64,000 nucleotides of DNA, from positions 124,001 through 188,000 of the forward strand of contig CAJQUW010009263.1 in assembly GCA_907163375.1 (NCBI GenBank), written 5' to 3'. Source of the DNA: Prostheceraeus crozeri (taxonomy: Eukaryota; Platyhelminthes; Polycladida; Euryleptidae). Within the stretch, counting starts at the first letter, position 1, and each line of letters begins with the position of its first letter. Below, one piece after another: positions 1 through 10,290 of the stretch. The notes beneath the pieces are model-generated. The model had not been told where the DNA came from, ran no database searches, and was given only the letters and a program-made list of their open reading frames with translations. The position numbers were made by a program, and so were the translations under genes.

Positions 1-3000
1 TTTTCTAACATCCTCCATCGTCTTACCAAATAGACTATTATTCTTATACTTATAAAAATCTTTTTCAAAATTATTTTGGGCTAGTGCACGTTTCTGGCTG
101 TTGCTATCAATATATGGTTTGAGGAAGGCTTTCTGTCTAAATTTAATAATGCGGTGAACTCTTTTTAAAATCATACCCATTTCAAAATAAAATTTTAAGA
201 TGCTAAAGTGGACTAGATAGTTTTCCTTATCATACTGGGTGAGTAAAAGTTTGCGGCAAGGCTTATAGTCGGGTTGACCGCATGATTCTAAATCTTTATG
301 AAATTGTTTCATAAAGTCGGAAAACATATCTTTGGTCACTTCACCTGATTCGGGTGCGAGTGGAAAATCTACGGTTTTATGTTTAATATTATTTGGATAG
401 ATTAGATCTATCTCAAAATAATATCCCCAATCACCTTCATCTGGAATTGCTAGTATGTTAGAAGGGTTGGAGAGATGCTGAATTTCACTATCATCTAACC
501 AGCTAAACTCAGAGTGAGGGAGTGGTTTGGATAGTGAACTACCATATAAATTATTTTGGTCATAATACTTAAGATGAGTCTGATCATCGCCTACTAATTT
601 TGATTTTAACCTATGTTTATTTACAAATGTGAGACCACCGCGAATTCCTCGCTCAAATAAATTATACATCTCTGGATCTTGTAAGAGATGAATGGTCTCA
701 CCAGTCATTTTAAAAGCAGACTTAAATGACATGGCTGGCAGACTGACAAAGTGGACGGGATCTAACTTATCTTCTTCTAATGCCACTCGTCGAAACTCCT
801 GAAATACATCAGCCAGCAAAAATACATCTAACTTAAGGTAGGCAATCATATATTCGCCAAATGTATGGCAGTCAAATTTTATCCATGCATCTTGTGCATG
901 ATCATAATCTTCGGTCTTACATTCTGCACCGCTCAAATCATTTTTAAATTTATCTATGGGCGGAAGAGAAGTCTCGCCGAGTTTATTAATCGCATCAAAA
1001 TATGCATATGGAAAGACTCCTTTCCGTGTGATGACTTCATCGGTTAGATTTGGATATTGTTTCTTAAGATTTTGTGTTAGTGGAAGAGACTTTAGATTTT
1101 GTACGAGAGAGGCCAGTGATGCAGTCATAAATTGGTAGGAATCTAAAAATTTTATATCAAAATAGACCGTCTTATTTTCTTTAGTTTTATCGACAGGCAC
1201 TTTTGCTGTCATGGCCATAAACTTCTCTCTCGTTTGTGCTATTACATCAAGCTTCCACTCTTTCATTTGACCTAAACCTCCTTTTATTATCATATGGCTG
1301 TCGTAGCCCTTGAAATTATGGAAAATGACCGGTAATGTACGCCGTTTCATCCTAAGTGAAAAATTGCATTTTGAACATAGTGCGTTTCTAAATTTACCAG
1401 TGATGTGATCATGGTCGCGCACTTTCTTAATCTTATCATCATCAAATGTTTTCCTACATTTGGGGCAAACGTTGCAACTATCAAATTTTGCTTGATCATC
1501 TGCTGTCATATGCAATGATCTGCGATAGAGTTCACCATCATACTTTTGTTGAAATTTTACAGCCTGTTCGAGGAATTGTAGGAATTGGTAAATACAATCC
1601 TCACCTTGCCAGACGTGCTTTTTATTTTTTCTATTTTGGAAATGGTCATGCCATACTTCATAGCAGGATATGGCTGCTGGCTTGTGGATGATATCATCGA
1701 TATAGCATTCGATGTCAGCATAGATGACACGAAGAGGACTTAGTTCATCGCCATTCTCTCTATATGAAAACTCCTTATCTTTGGGCATGCGCTCCATTTG
1801 TAGTTTACCTCGCTTACACCATTCGTAATGAGTTTCAAATTTATTTTTACTCCTAAAGTTGCGAATGCATCTGTCACAGTAATAAATCTCTGATGAGCTA
1901 GAATTTCTTAGGTGGTGGTATAAGCGAGAAATTTTGGGAATACCGCAGTAGTGCCATTCCTCACTATCATCCTGTCTTACCAATAAAAGGTTGACAACGT
2001 GGTCATAACAACTCGAACGCGAGTTGTAGCGGACACCCTTCAATCCCTTTTCCCAAACATGGAGAACTATTTTGATGTTGTTCAATTTTTCAAATTTTTC
2101 TATATCTTTAATTTTCATATCTTCACTATTGCAGTCATCAAACTTTAATTCATTCTCCCACTGTTGATACTTACTCTTGCGGTATCGGCTATTCTGTACA
2201 TCATTATAGTGGAGAATGGAGAGGACGGCATACTTAAAACAGTGCGATTCGCAATCTACAGAAGTGACTGCTGTTTTATTTTTTAAACTTTTCGGAAGTT
2301 TAAAGGAGCCTCGTCCAGAGTAGTTCTCTAATAAAGTGATTTTAATCATGGCGGTCTCAATACCATCAAAAACGAGACCACTATCACGCTCGTTAAATTT
2401 ATCTATATTTAATTTTAACCCTTGGATATGAAAATTTATCCAAGACTCACAGTCTACAACTTCGGTTGCAGGAGAGGAGGGTATGTGAAACTCCAACCTC
2501 TCTACTATTTGACCAGTATGGTGGTCAATTTTTACATATTTTATTTTGAGATAGATGAGCGCCTTCATTCTAAAATTGACTAAATTGTTGAAGAGCGCAC
2601 CAATCAAAGATGAATTTTGATGAAACCATTCTTCAAAGTCAGTAATGGTTTCTGAGGATTCCATCTGGTAGTTCCTCACTAAATTATTTATCGACACTTC
2701 AGAGAGTCGGATAGAGGAGGTGCTGTTAGTATAACTATCGTCACTGTGTGTATGTCGAAGTCTATGTGAAGATAGTTCAAAATGTGACTCAAAAGACTGA
2801 ATGCATAAATCGCAAGAAAAGGAGACATCGTTAACAGAATCATCCCCACCTTCGGAGATTGATGCTGACTTAGGTCTACAAACACCTCGCTTGATGTGTC
2901 GGATGAGATCACGCTTCCTCGTGAAGATGTGCCCACAGTCAGCACATTCCCGATCGTTGCATTCCCGCGACAATGTTGACATGGACTCGCTCGAGATGGG

Positions 3001-3203
3001 ACTGGTATCACCTGAAAGAGAAATCATTCTATCATCTCTGTTCAAGTCTCAGTGTATTGTTACAACCTACCTTGACTCAACAACTCTAAACTTCCCTCGA
3101 GAAGGGAGGGCGTTGGTGATGAAGTTGATGCCTGAAATTGAGGAAGATGCTATTAGCCACACGTTTGAGGGAGATGAGTGAAGAAATTTTCAACTTACCA
3201 TTT
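1..3203 (-). pseudogene. Protein-primed DNA polymerase B of Polinton P1 (partial, broken)
   Basis: This is the reverse-complement counterpart of the polymerase gene at 10.29-14.26 kb. It includes the region around the NSLFGKT motif at the window start and the N-terminal zinc fingers near 2.7-3.0 kb. Its leader has the same architecture as P2: an ATG directly followed by GTAAGT near 3201. In intact Polintons the enzyme copies the element from a protein primer at the termini. Here the frame is interrupted several times and the gene leaves the window before its C-terminal motifs, so it is a fossil. Identity of the family is secure from the near-identical P2 copy. Confidence 0.85.
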
Positions 3204-3434
3204 GAATGAAATTATGTTTAAGGTTGATACTTCAACAAGATAGAGACTTCACTCAAATTTGGAATTCACGAGAGAGCAGTTCACTTATACGTCTCAAAGA
3301 CAGAGTGAAATGACACGAATGTCACTTTGCATATATACTTTCATATTCATCATTCATTGGCTGTTCATTCTGATTGGTTGCTTGTTGATACTTAAGAATT
3401 AGAAAACATTTCAAAGTCATTATTCACAGTCAAC
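3204..3434. promoter_or_regulatory. Bidirectional promoter between polymerase and the 149-residue gene (P1)
   Basis: The polymerase (minus) and the 149-residue gene (plus) diverge from this spacer. It contains a TATA-like CATATATAC near 3336, which can be read on either strand, and two ATTGG (inverted CCAAT) boxes near 3356 and 3375. The same spacer occurs inverted at 10.08-10.29 kb with about 97 percent identity over its gene-proximal 150 bases. Promoter function is inferred from gene layout and motifs only. Confidence 0.45.
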
Positions 3435-3884
3435 ATGACAAGCCCTCCGACAACACCGAACACAAAATTCTCTTCTCCATGCTCAACACCAAAGGCGCTC
3501 GTTGCACCAAACGCTCCAACGAAGGGGAAGGTAGAGAAGGTGTACCGACTGGACAATATCAGAAAGTTATCATTACCAGCGGACGAGGAAGAGGAGAGTG
3601 TATGTGAGAAGGAGTGTCCCGACTTAACAGGCGTGAGGTGGAAGTATCTGCAGTACGATACTGACGATGTGATGGAGATCACCAGCACGAAATTCCTCCA
3701 CCAATTATGGGAGTGGTACACCCTTAACTCCCAGCCACGAACTATGGCGGAGTGGGAGTATATCGACAAAGTGAGGCTCGCAGTGGAAGAACGATTGAAA
3801 CAAGTGAACTGTTTTTGTGATCTATGTGAAGCCAGACTCTGGGATGATATTGACGATGAAGACCTTTTGAAATACATGCCATAA
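3435..3884 (+). CDS. 149-residue Polinton protein of unknown function (P1 copy)
   Basis: This open frame encodes 149 residues and is not recognised as a known family. The first 40 residues are rich in Thr, Pro and Ser. A charged middle carries a DEEEES stretch. The C-terminal third contains a CFCDLC cysteine cluster followed by an acidic tail ending near LLKYMP. It is divergent from the polymerase and convergent with the downstream zinc-finger/coiled-coil gene. The P2 copy at 9625-10074 differs at about four residues, and both copies are open although both polymerases are broken. It may be an early or regulatory protein by position, but nothing in the sequence proves a function. Another possibility is that it simply survived because it is short. 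Confidence 0.7.
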   Translation: MTSPPTTPNTKFSSPCSTPKALVAPNAPTKGKVEKVYRLDNIRKLSLPADEEEESVCEKECPDLTGVRWKYLQYDTDDVMEITSTKFLHQLWEWYTLNSQPRTMAEWEYIDKVRLAVEERLKQVNCFCDLCEARLWDDIDDEDLLKYMP

Positions 3885-4497
3885 TAAATGTTTATTTCGT
3901 ATTATCTTTGCTTTCATACTGACTTACTTGAATGGGGCTTCAGTGGATGATTTAACCATGTATACTTTTTCATTTGGAAATAGTAGCACGCTTAGTTTAA
4001 CTTGTAAATCTTATATCTTATAACATTTCATATGGGTGATAATGGTAGATGAAATAGTGTTAAATAAAATTAAGATAGCTTACACTTCTGATACAGGGAT
4101 AGCAATCGACTGCAATCCATGTGTAAAGAGCTTGTTAGACTCGCGGTAGAAGAACGATTGAAGCAAGTAAACTGTTTTTGTGATCTATGTGAAGCCAGAC
4201 TCTGGGACGTTATTGACGATGAAGACCTTTTGAAATACATGCCATAATAAATTTTTGTTTCGTATCATTTTTGCTTTCATACTGACTTACTTGAATGGGG
4301 CTTCAGTGGATGATTTAATCATGTATACTTTTTCATTTGGAAATAGTAGCACGCTTAGTTTAACTTGCAAATCTTATAACATTTCATATGGGTGATAATG
4401 GTAGATGAAATAGGGTTAAATAAAATTAAGATAGCTTACACTTCTGATACAGGGATAGCAATCGACTGCAATCCATGTGTAAAGAGCTTGTTAGACT
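3777..4497 (+). repeat. Tandem duplication of about 360 bp including the 3' end of the 149-residue gene
   Basis: The segment from about 3777 to 4139 is repeated directly at about 4140-4497. The second unit carries a second copy of the last ~95 bases of the 149-residue gene plus its 3' flank with an AATAAA-like signal. The junction is visible where TTAGACT runs straight into the gene fragment. Confidence 0.8.
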
Positions 4498-4515
4498 ACG
4501 GAAGAGAGAAGTGTG

Positions 4516-4690
4516 TTATGTTGCGTGTGGCGCGTGAGTGTCCTCCCATTTCATTCCATTCATCATTTTTCTTCCCCTCTGCATTCCATATCCGAGGATA
4601 TGTGGCGGGCTTGGGACCGCTTTAGCTGCATTAGAAGGTTGGCCCTTAAAAGAGCCCATGGGTCGTTCTCCGTCCACCGACACTACTACT
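4516..4690 (-). pseudogene. Candidate 3' exon of the zinc-finger/coiled-coil gene
   Basis: A minus-strand open frame ends in TAA at 4516 and lies downstream of a GTAAGT donor-like site near 4762. Acceptor-like CAG sites preceded by pyrimidine tracts occur near 4685-4700. The predicted residues are rich in Gly, Met and Lys and match nothing I recognise. Its last ~65 bases recur inverted at about 8905-8970, which marks where the homologous arms of P1 and P2 fade. Exon assignment is inferred from splice consensus only. Confidence 0.35.
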
Positions 4691-4761
4691 GCAAACACTC
4701 TGAAAGGAAAATAATAGGAGATTAGATGAGCTACAAAAATGAGTATGTTGAATAGACTTAC

Positions 4762-5440
4762 TGGGAACCTTCTTTCTAACTTTTCTGACGACGAAGTCAT
4801 CAAGCTCTCCATTGATGTTCATCGTCATGTGGAGGCAGCGAACTCCATCCCCCTCGTAACACAACTGTGTTTCATTTAAATCGCTGGAGATTGTGGGGAC
4901 ATCGCAGATATTATTTTCAAAGAGGGGAAGATGAACTTCATACACTCTCCTTTTTCGACACTTCAAACACTCATGCAGTCGCTCCACTTCACCCGACAAC
5001 CTCTTATTAATAACCTTCACCTCCTCCGTCTCCTTCACCACGCTTCGCATGCGCTCTATCTCTTCATCCTTCCTCGACACACTCGCCTGCAAACTCTCCA
5101 CCAAACCTGCCTTCCTCATCAACTCGCTCCTTTCCGCCATCCATTCCTTCTCCTTCTTTTTCAAGCTCTCGAACTCTTCCCTCGTTGCCCTATACCCCTC
5201 AACCTTCACCATCAGCTCTTCATTCTCCTTCAAAACTTTTCTATTATTACTTTCCAAAGACATCGCACGATCCTTCATCCTCACAAATACCTCCGTATCA
5301 TACGCCTCTTGCTGGCGTGGCGATGACGCTGCCATCGGCTTAACCACTTCCTTCCCCTCCCACTCTTCCTTCAAATCCGCTATATCCCCAAACAAATCTT
5401 CCATCACCGCATCCAAATCAACATCATCCTTCATCTTCAT
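4762..5440 (-). CDS. Coiled-coil-rich reading frame of Polinton P1, unknown function
   Basis: This frame opens at an ATG near 5440 and runs to a donor-like GTAAGT near 4762. It is strongly charged, with a long Glu/Lys-rich helical stretch of heptad character (for example ESNNRKVLKENEELMVKVEG) followed by a CLKCRKRR cysteine-basic patch. It abuts the upstream zinc-finger frame. The two frames probably belong to one original gene, but I do not join them. The product resembles no family I can name. A structural or scaffolding role would suit the coiled coil, but this is only a guess. Confidence 0.45.
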
Positions 5441-5448
5441 TTTCGCCC

Positions 5449-5829
5449 TCAACTCAACTTCCTCACTCGAACTCCATCACTCGAACTCCCCTCACTCGCA
5501 TTCCTCACCACTTTCTCCCCAATCACGTCCTGAATCGTTGCCACCGCCTTCCTCACCTCTTCCCTTTCCAACAACTCTCCCTCAAACCACGTCTTGAACC
5601 CCTTCTCTCCGATGTTCCCACTCTCACAATGTAAATGCGCCTTGATGAATTCCTTCTCATCCCCCATCACACATTTCCGACAAGTCACACACAACCTCAA
5701 CATCACTTTCCTCTCATGGCCCATCGTCCCCTCTTTTTCTTTCAAATGCTTCTTCAGTTCACTACCTCTGGCAATCTTGCCACAACTGCACTTGCCAACC
5801 AACATCTTGGCATTACTCGCTTTTGTCAT
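5449..5829 (-). CDS. Small Cys-rich zinc-binding-like protein at the P1 end
   Basis: The frame encodes 126 residues beginning MTKASNAKM. It holds paired cysteines (CSCGKIARGSELKKH and LCVTCRKC) with nearby histidines, a pattern expected for one or two zinc ribbons or fingers. The C-terminal half is helical and charged. A pyrimidine tract followed by CAG just upstream of the start suggests a spliced 5' leader, as seen for other genes of these elements. It reads inward from the right side of P1 and directly precedes the coiled-coil frame. No named family is recognised. Confidence 0.5.
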   Translation of the reverse strand: MTKASNAKMLVGKCSCGKIARGSELKKHLKEKEGTMGHERKVMLRLCVTCRKCVMGDEKEFIKAHLHCESGNIGEKGFKTWFEGELLEREEVRKAVATIQDVIGEKVVRNASEGSSSDGVRVRKLS

Positions 5830-5849
5830 GATAATTCTGTAAAGATAGA

Positions 5850-6540
5850 GTAAAATTTGATAGCAAGTGTTAATAGGATGCTACTTGCTGATGTGCATTG
5901 AAAGACTAAGTTACCAAACATTTGATAGCAAGCCAGCAACCGTTTGGGTGTTAAGCTCTTGAATCCGTTACAGGCATTACTCAGAGGGGATCTTATCCCA
6001 GCTCCAAGGCCTCGACCCACAAATCCAACCTCGATCGGACAGAGCGTGCGTCATATCACTGTGTTGGTATCCGGGCCCCAATTTTGACATGAAAACCGGT
6101 GGAGTTATTTACAAGAGGAAACGACCCAAGTCACAGAGACTCATAAACGACTGCTTTTTATTCAAAAACTTTAATTATTATCATTAAATATGAATTTAAA
6201 TTTTTCAGTATTTTAGTACTACTCATAAAAAGTTTATAAGTAGTCTGTCACATACAGCATAGCAAACGCTGTCGAATGTTTTTTGAATCAAGTCTAAAGG
6301 ACTTGTAGAAGCAAAGTTATAGCCGTTTGAAGATTTCGGCCTACTATCATCAAATGGTCAGTCATGCTATACTGACTAACCTATAAGTCTGATACCTTAG
6401 CTGATATCAGCAATGGAAAGTCAGAAGTCCGATATCGGAACTCAAGAGAAACGACTTACCTGTAGTCAGTTTCTCAACTTAGTGAAATTCCTCTCCCGAT
6501 CCCGTTCTTATATACCCTGTGAATATGCAATCGATAAGAG
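5850..6540. other. Unshared centre between the two Polinton copies, no gene seen
   Basis: No coding frame, RNA gene or terminal repeat is evident here. The sequence separates the P1 end gene from the tandem repeat cluster that follows. Confidence 0.4.
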
Positions 6541-7770
6541 GGGGGGGGTCAAAACATTATTTGTCTCAAATTTGACGCTGATTCCAAATCTGGTCTCTGT
6601 TTTCCCGTCCGAGGCTTGCTTCACCCGCTAGAGCGATTTTCATAAACATTCTAACTCTGTCCTTTTTCGCCAATGTCCCAAAATCTTAAATGGCGTCTCA
6701 CATCTAAACGAAGACAGATATGAACAAGCCGTTTGTTTCACTGAATTTGTCTCACTCTAAGCTTTCAAACGAGCTATGGCACGACAAAATCCGTCCACTG
6801 GAAGCCAAAATCGAAGCGAGCTGTCCAGAGGGGGGGGACGTCAGCGAAATTTTTTCTCTCCGATTGCGTTCAAATTCACCATACCGATGCAGAATTTCAC
6901 GCTGAATCCGAATCTGGCCTCCGTTTTCCCATCCGATGCTTCGTTTGGGCGCTACACACCAAAACGTCCCAAATTCTAACTCTGTCGTTTTTTCGAAAAA
7001 TGTTGAAAATTTTTTCTCGCCGATTGACTTGAAACTCACCATACAGATAGAGAATTTCACGCTGATTCCAAATCTGAAATCCGTTTTCCAATCCGATGCT
7101 TCGTTTTGAAGCTACAGCCCAAAACGTCCCAAATTCTAACTCTGTCGCTTTTCGCCAATCTCCCAAAATCTTAAATGGCGTCTCACATCTAAACGAAGAC
7201 AGATATGAACAAGCCGTTTCTTTCACTGAATTTGTCTCACTCTTAGCTTTCAAACGAGCTATGGCACGACAAAATCCGTCCACTGGAAGCCAAAATCGAA
7301 GCGAGCTGTCCAGAGGGGGGGGCGTCAGCGAAATTTTTTCTCTCCGATTGCGTTCAAATTCACCATACCGATGCAGAATTTCACGCTGAATCCGAATCTG
7401 GCCTCCGTTTTCTCATCCGATGCTTCGTTTGGGCGCTACACACCAAAACGTCCCAAATTCTAACTCTGTCGTTTTTCGCCAATGTCCCAAAATCTTAAAT
7501 GGCGTCTCACATCTAAACGAAGGCAGATATGAACAAGCCATGTTTTCCACTGAATTTGTCTCACTCTTAGCTTTCAAACGAGCTATGGCACGACAAAATC
7601 CGTCCACTAGAAGCCAAGATCGAAACGAGCTCTCCAGAGGGGGGGGGGACGTCAGCGAAAATTTTTTCTCTCCGATTGCGTTCAAATTCACCATACCGAT
7701 GCAGAATTTCACGCTGAATCCGAATCCAGCCTCCGTTTTCTCATCCGACCACTCCTTCCACTCGAAACAG
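6540..7770 (+). repeat. Tandem array of ~326 bp units with poly-G tracts
   Basis: The phrase AATGGCGTCTCACATCTAAA recurs near 6690, 7172 and 7498, giving spacings of 482 and 326 bp. The longer spacing contains an extra partial unit. Each unit also carries the phrase AAACGAGCTATGGCACGAC and a run of 7-10 G followed by an ACGTCAG- or GCGTCAG-like sequence. A further unit in the same orientation lies at 26.0-26.3 kb just beyond the right end of P2. Open frames across it are artefacts of the repeat. Confidence 0.85.
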
Positions 7771-8000
7771 CCCATTTTACAACCCAACATTCAGCAGATT
7801 GCACGAAAAACATCACACACTATAGCCTCAAGACTAATCCTGGCGGTCGCCCAAGTCCACCACGACACTCTGTCGTTCCAGAGGGGGGGAGTCAGCGAAC
7901 AGTTTGTGAACGTGGATCCACCTGGCCGGCACACCACGACACTCTGTCGTTCCAGAGGGGGGGGCGCCGGTCGGGTGTTCGCCGTTTTCTTACTACTGGC
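7770..8000 (+). repeat. GC-rich repeat block with CTGGCCGGCACACCACG motifs
   Basis: Two copies of a phrase around CACGACACTCTGTCGTTCC, each followed by a poly-G tract, lie next to a CTGGCCGGCACACCACG motif. The same motif recurs near 26.42-26.46 kb beyond the other side of P2, in the same orientation and order relative to the ~326 bp units. Confidence 0.7.
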
Positions 8001-8162
8001 AAGATTTGATAGAACCTCCTCGCGGTTTGCCCTGGGCAGTCTTCAGACTGGCGAATACTACCATTAAGTTGAATCTGCTATCAGTCAACGTGAACGTTAT
8101 GCAGTCGATTGCCATCCCTGAAGCATTCCGATTCGATGTTGAGCAATTCATTGTTGAAAACC

Positions 8163-8211
8163 CTATATAAGCCAGAAGATTGTAGCGCTTCTCATTCAAT
8201 TTTAAGTCACG
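8163..8211 (+). promoter_or_regulatory. TATA-box promoter for the 90-residue gene
   Basis: CTATATAAGCC at about 8163 lies 49 bases upstream of the ATG at 8212, a spacing that allows a short untranslated leader. Function is inferred. Confidence 0.5.
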
Positions 8212-8484
8212 ATGGAAGCAACGTCTCCTGCCAACAGCATTCCCGAATTCATCATCCTCGACGAGTGGGATGAAGACAACGCCATTCCCAACTTCATCAT
8301 CCTCGACGAGTGGGATGAAGAGGATGAGAAGAAGGGGAAGATCAAGAAGATCGTTTGGACGGATGAGGTGTGGACTCCTAAAACCACCCGCATCCGAAAG
8401 GTGCCAGATGCACCAGCACGACCTAGGCGGTATAGGGTATATGAGAACCTAACCGTCATAGCTATTGACTATTCAAGCCAATAG
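8212..8484 (+). CDS. 90-residue acidic protein with internal repeat, unknown function
   Basis: The frame begins MEATSPANS and contains two tandem copies of a 16-residue acidic motif (IPEFIILDEWDED, then IPNFIILDEWDEED). These are followed by a lysine-rich stretch, a WTDEVWTP segment and a basic C-terminal part with RIRKVP and RPRRYRVYE. The repeat is visible in the DNA too, so it arose by a recent local duplication. A TATA box lies 49 bases upstream. No family is recognised. Acidic repeats of this kind can serve as activation or docking motifs, but that is speculation. Confidence 0.5.
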   Translation: MEATSPANSIPEFIILDEWDEDNAIPNFIILDEWDEEDEKKGKIKKIVWTDEVWTPKTTRIRKVPDAPARPRRYRVYENLTVIAIDYSSQ

Positions 8485-8975
8485 TCAACTTGTTACTCCC
8501 GAGAACGAACCACCGGCTCTCTTAAGGGCCACCATGGGGCAAGACATGATAGAACCTCCACGCGGTTTGCCCTGGGCAGTCTTCGGACTGGCGAATACTA
8601 TCATTAAGTTGAATCTGCTATCAGTCAACTTGAACGTTGCAAATGAAGTTCGGTGTAATACTTCCTTTCGACGGGCGTTCCTGTAAAGGGCGGCGGTGAA
8701 ACCCGTAACTATGTATACCGCAAGGGACATTCGGCAATGGTCAATCTTGTTAAACCTCTCTGCGTCATGTTTGCAAGTGATTGCCTCTGTCTCAACGTAG
8801 TATGCATTCGCGCCAGGGCGACATTTAGCCAACTGTCGAAGGTTGCCTAAAACTTTCCATTGCATACGTTATGAGAACCATGAGTTCTACCCGTCTCTAT
8901 CAATGAGACGAATTGATGAATGGAATGAAATGGGAGGACACTCACGCGCCACACGCAACATAACACACTTCTCTC

Positions 8976-9590
8976 TTCCGTAGTCTAACAAGCTCTTTAC
9001 ACATGGATCGCAGTCGATTGCTACCCCAGAATCATGTAAGCTATCTAAATTTTTACCATCATCGCCCATATGAAATGTTACAAGATTTACAAGTTAGACT
9101 AAGCGTGCTACTATTTCCAAATGAAAAAGTATACACGGTCAAATCATCCACTTAAGCCCATCCGTAGTCTAACAAGCTCTTTACACATGGATCGCAGTCG
9201 ATTGCTACCCCAGAATCATGTAGGCTATCTAAATTTTATTCAACACTATTTCATCTACCATCATCGCCCATATGAAATGTTATAAGATTTACAAGTTAGA
9301 CTAAGCGTGCTACTATTTCCAAATGAAAAAGTATACATGGTTAAATCATCCTCTTAAGCCCATCCGTAGTCTAACAAGCTCTTTACACATGGATCGCAGT
9401 CGATTGCTATCCCTGTATCAGAAGTATAAGCCATCTTAATTTTATTTAACCCTATTTCATCTACCATCATCACCCATATGAAATGTTATAAGATATAAGA
9501 TTTACAAGTTAAACTAAGCGTGCTACTATTTCCAAATGAAAAAGTATACATGGTTAAATCATCCACTGAAGCCCCATTCAAGTAAGTCAG
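8976..9590 (+). repeat. Three tandem ~190-220 bp units at the P2 left side
   Basis: The phrase GTAGTCTAACAAGCTCTTTA starts units near 8978, 9164 and 9365. Each unit carries the same body through a CCAAATGAAAAAGTATACA-like segment. The P1 arm has the related sequence in inverted orientation, in two longer units, so copy number changed independently in the two arms. Confidence 0.85.
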
Positions 9591-9624
9591 TATGAAAGCA
9601 AAGATAATACGAAATAAACATTTA

Positions 9625-10074
9625 TTATGGCATGTATTTCAAAAAGTCTTCATCGTCAATATCGTCCCAGAGTCTGACTTCACATAGATCGCAAAAACAG
9701 TTCACTTGCTTCAATCGTTCTTCTACCGCGAGCCTCACTTTGTCGATGTACTCCCACTCCGCCATAGTTCGTGGCTGGGAGTTAGGGGTGTACCATTCCC
9801 ATAATTGGTGGAGGAATTTCGTGCTGGCGATCTCCATCACATCATCAGTATCGTACTGCAGATACTTCCACCTCACGCCTGTTAAGTCGGGACACTCCTT
9901 CTCACATACACTCTCCTCTTCCTCGTCCGCTGGTAATGATAACTTTCTGATATTGTCCAGTCGGTACACCTTCTCTACCTTCCCCTTCGTTGGAGCGTTT
10001 GGTGCAACGAGCGCCTTTGGTGTTGAGCATGGAGAAGAGAATTTTGTGTTCGGTGTTGTCGGAGGGCTTGTCAT
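9625..10074 (-). CDS. 149-residue Polinton protein of unknown function (P2 copy)
   Basis: The P2 copy of the gene at 3435-3884 is open over its full length and differs at about four of 149 residues. It has the Thr/Pro/Ser-rich N-terminus, an acidic DEEEES segment, the CFCDLC cysteine cluster and an acidic C-terminus. It diverges from the polymerase across a compact promoter region. Only about eight nucleotide differences to P1 were counted over the gene, far fewer than in the adjoining polymerase. Function is unknown. Confidence 0.7.
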   Translation of the reverse strand: MTSPPTTPNTKFSSPCSTPKALVAPNAPTKGKVEKVYRLDNIRKLSLPADEEEESVCEKECPDLTGVRWKYLQYDTDDVMEIASTKFLHQLWEWYTPNSQPRTMAEWEYIDKVRLAVEERLKQVNCFCDLCEVRLWDDIDDEDFLKYMP

Positions 10075-10290
10075 GTTGACTGTGAATAATAACTTTGAAA
10101 TGTTTTCTAATTCTTAAGTATCAACAAGCAACCAATCAGAATGAACAGCCAATGAATGATGAATATGAAAGTATATATGTAAAGTGACATCCGTGTCATT
10201 TCACTCTGTCTTTGAGACGTGTAAGTAAACTGTTCTCTAGTGAAGTCTCTATCTTGTTGAAGAATCAACCTTAAACATAATTGCCTTGAA
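10075..10290. promoter_or_regulatory. Bidirectional promoter between the 149-residue gene and PolB (P2)
   Basis: This spacer has two CCAAT boxes near 10130 and 10149 and a TATA-like GTATATATG near 10171. It is the inverted counterpart of 3204-3434. Divergent early promoters are plausible here but not proven. Confidence 0.45.

Larger units (their letters stand above)
1..5850 (-). mobile_element. Polinton/Maverick copy P1, partial (runs off the window start)
   Basis: This fossil Polinton copy is inverted relative to P2. It contains part of a family B DNA polymerase on the minus strand, a 149-residue protein gene on the plus strand, and a zinc-finger/coiled-coil gene reading inward from the right side. 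Its first 4.56 kb match about 8.9-13.5 kb in reverse complement. The polymerase part is about 88 percent identical to P2 by eye over a 200-base sample, while the 149-residue gene is about 98 percent identical. The polymerase is broken several times within the visible part. The right end is not marked by a terminal repeat I could identify and is placed just upstream of the last gene. Confidence 0.75.
8008..8640 (+). repeat. Direct repeat pair (~95 bp) flanking a small gene
   Basis: A ~95-base segment containing CGCGGTTTGCCCTGGGCAGT occurs at about 8008-8100 and again at about 8546-8640 with few differences. Between the copies lies a TATA-containing promoter and a 90-residue open frame, so the arrangement looks like a gene cassette bounded by direct repeats. 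Confidence 0.75.

Noticed and set aside
6540-7800. Open frames of 60-215 residues in the tandem repeat cluster
   Set aside because: They shift with the repeat unit, occur on both strands and match nothing; they are by-products of the repeat.
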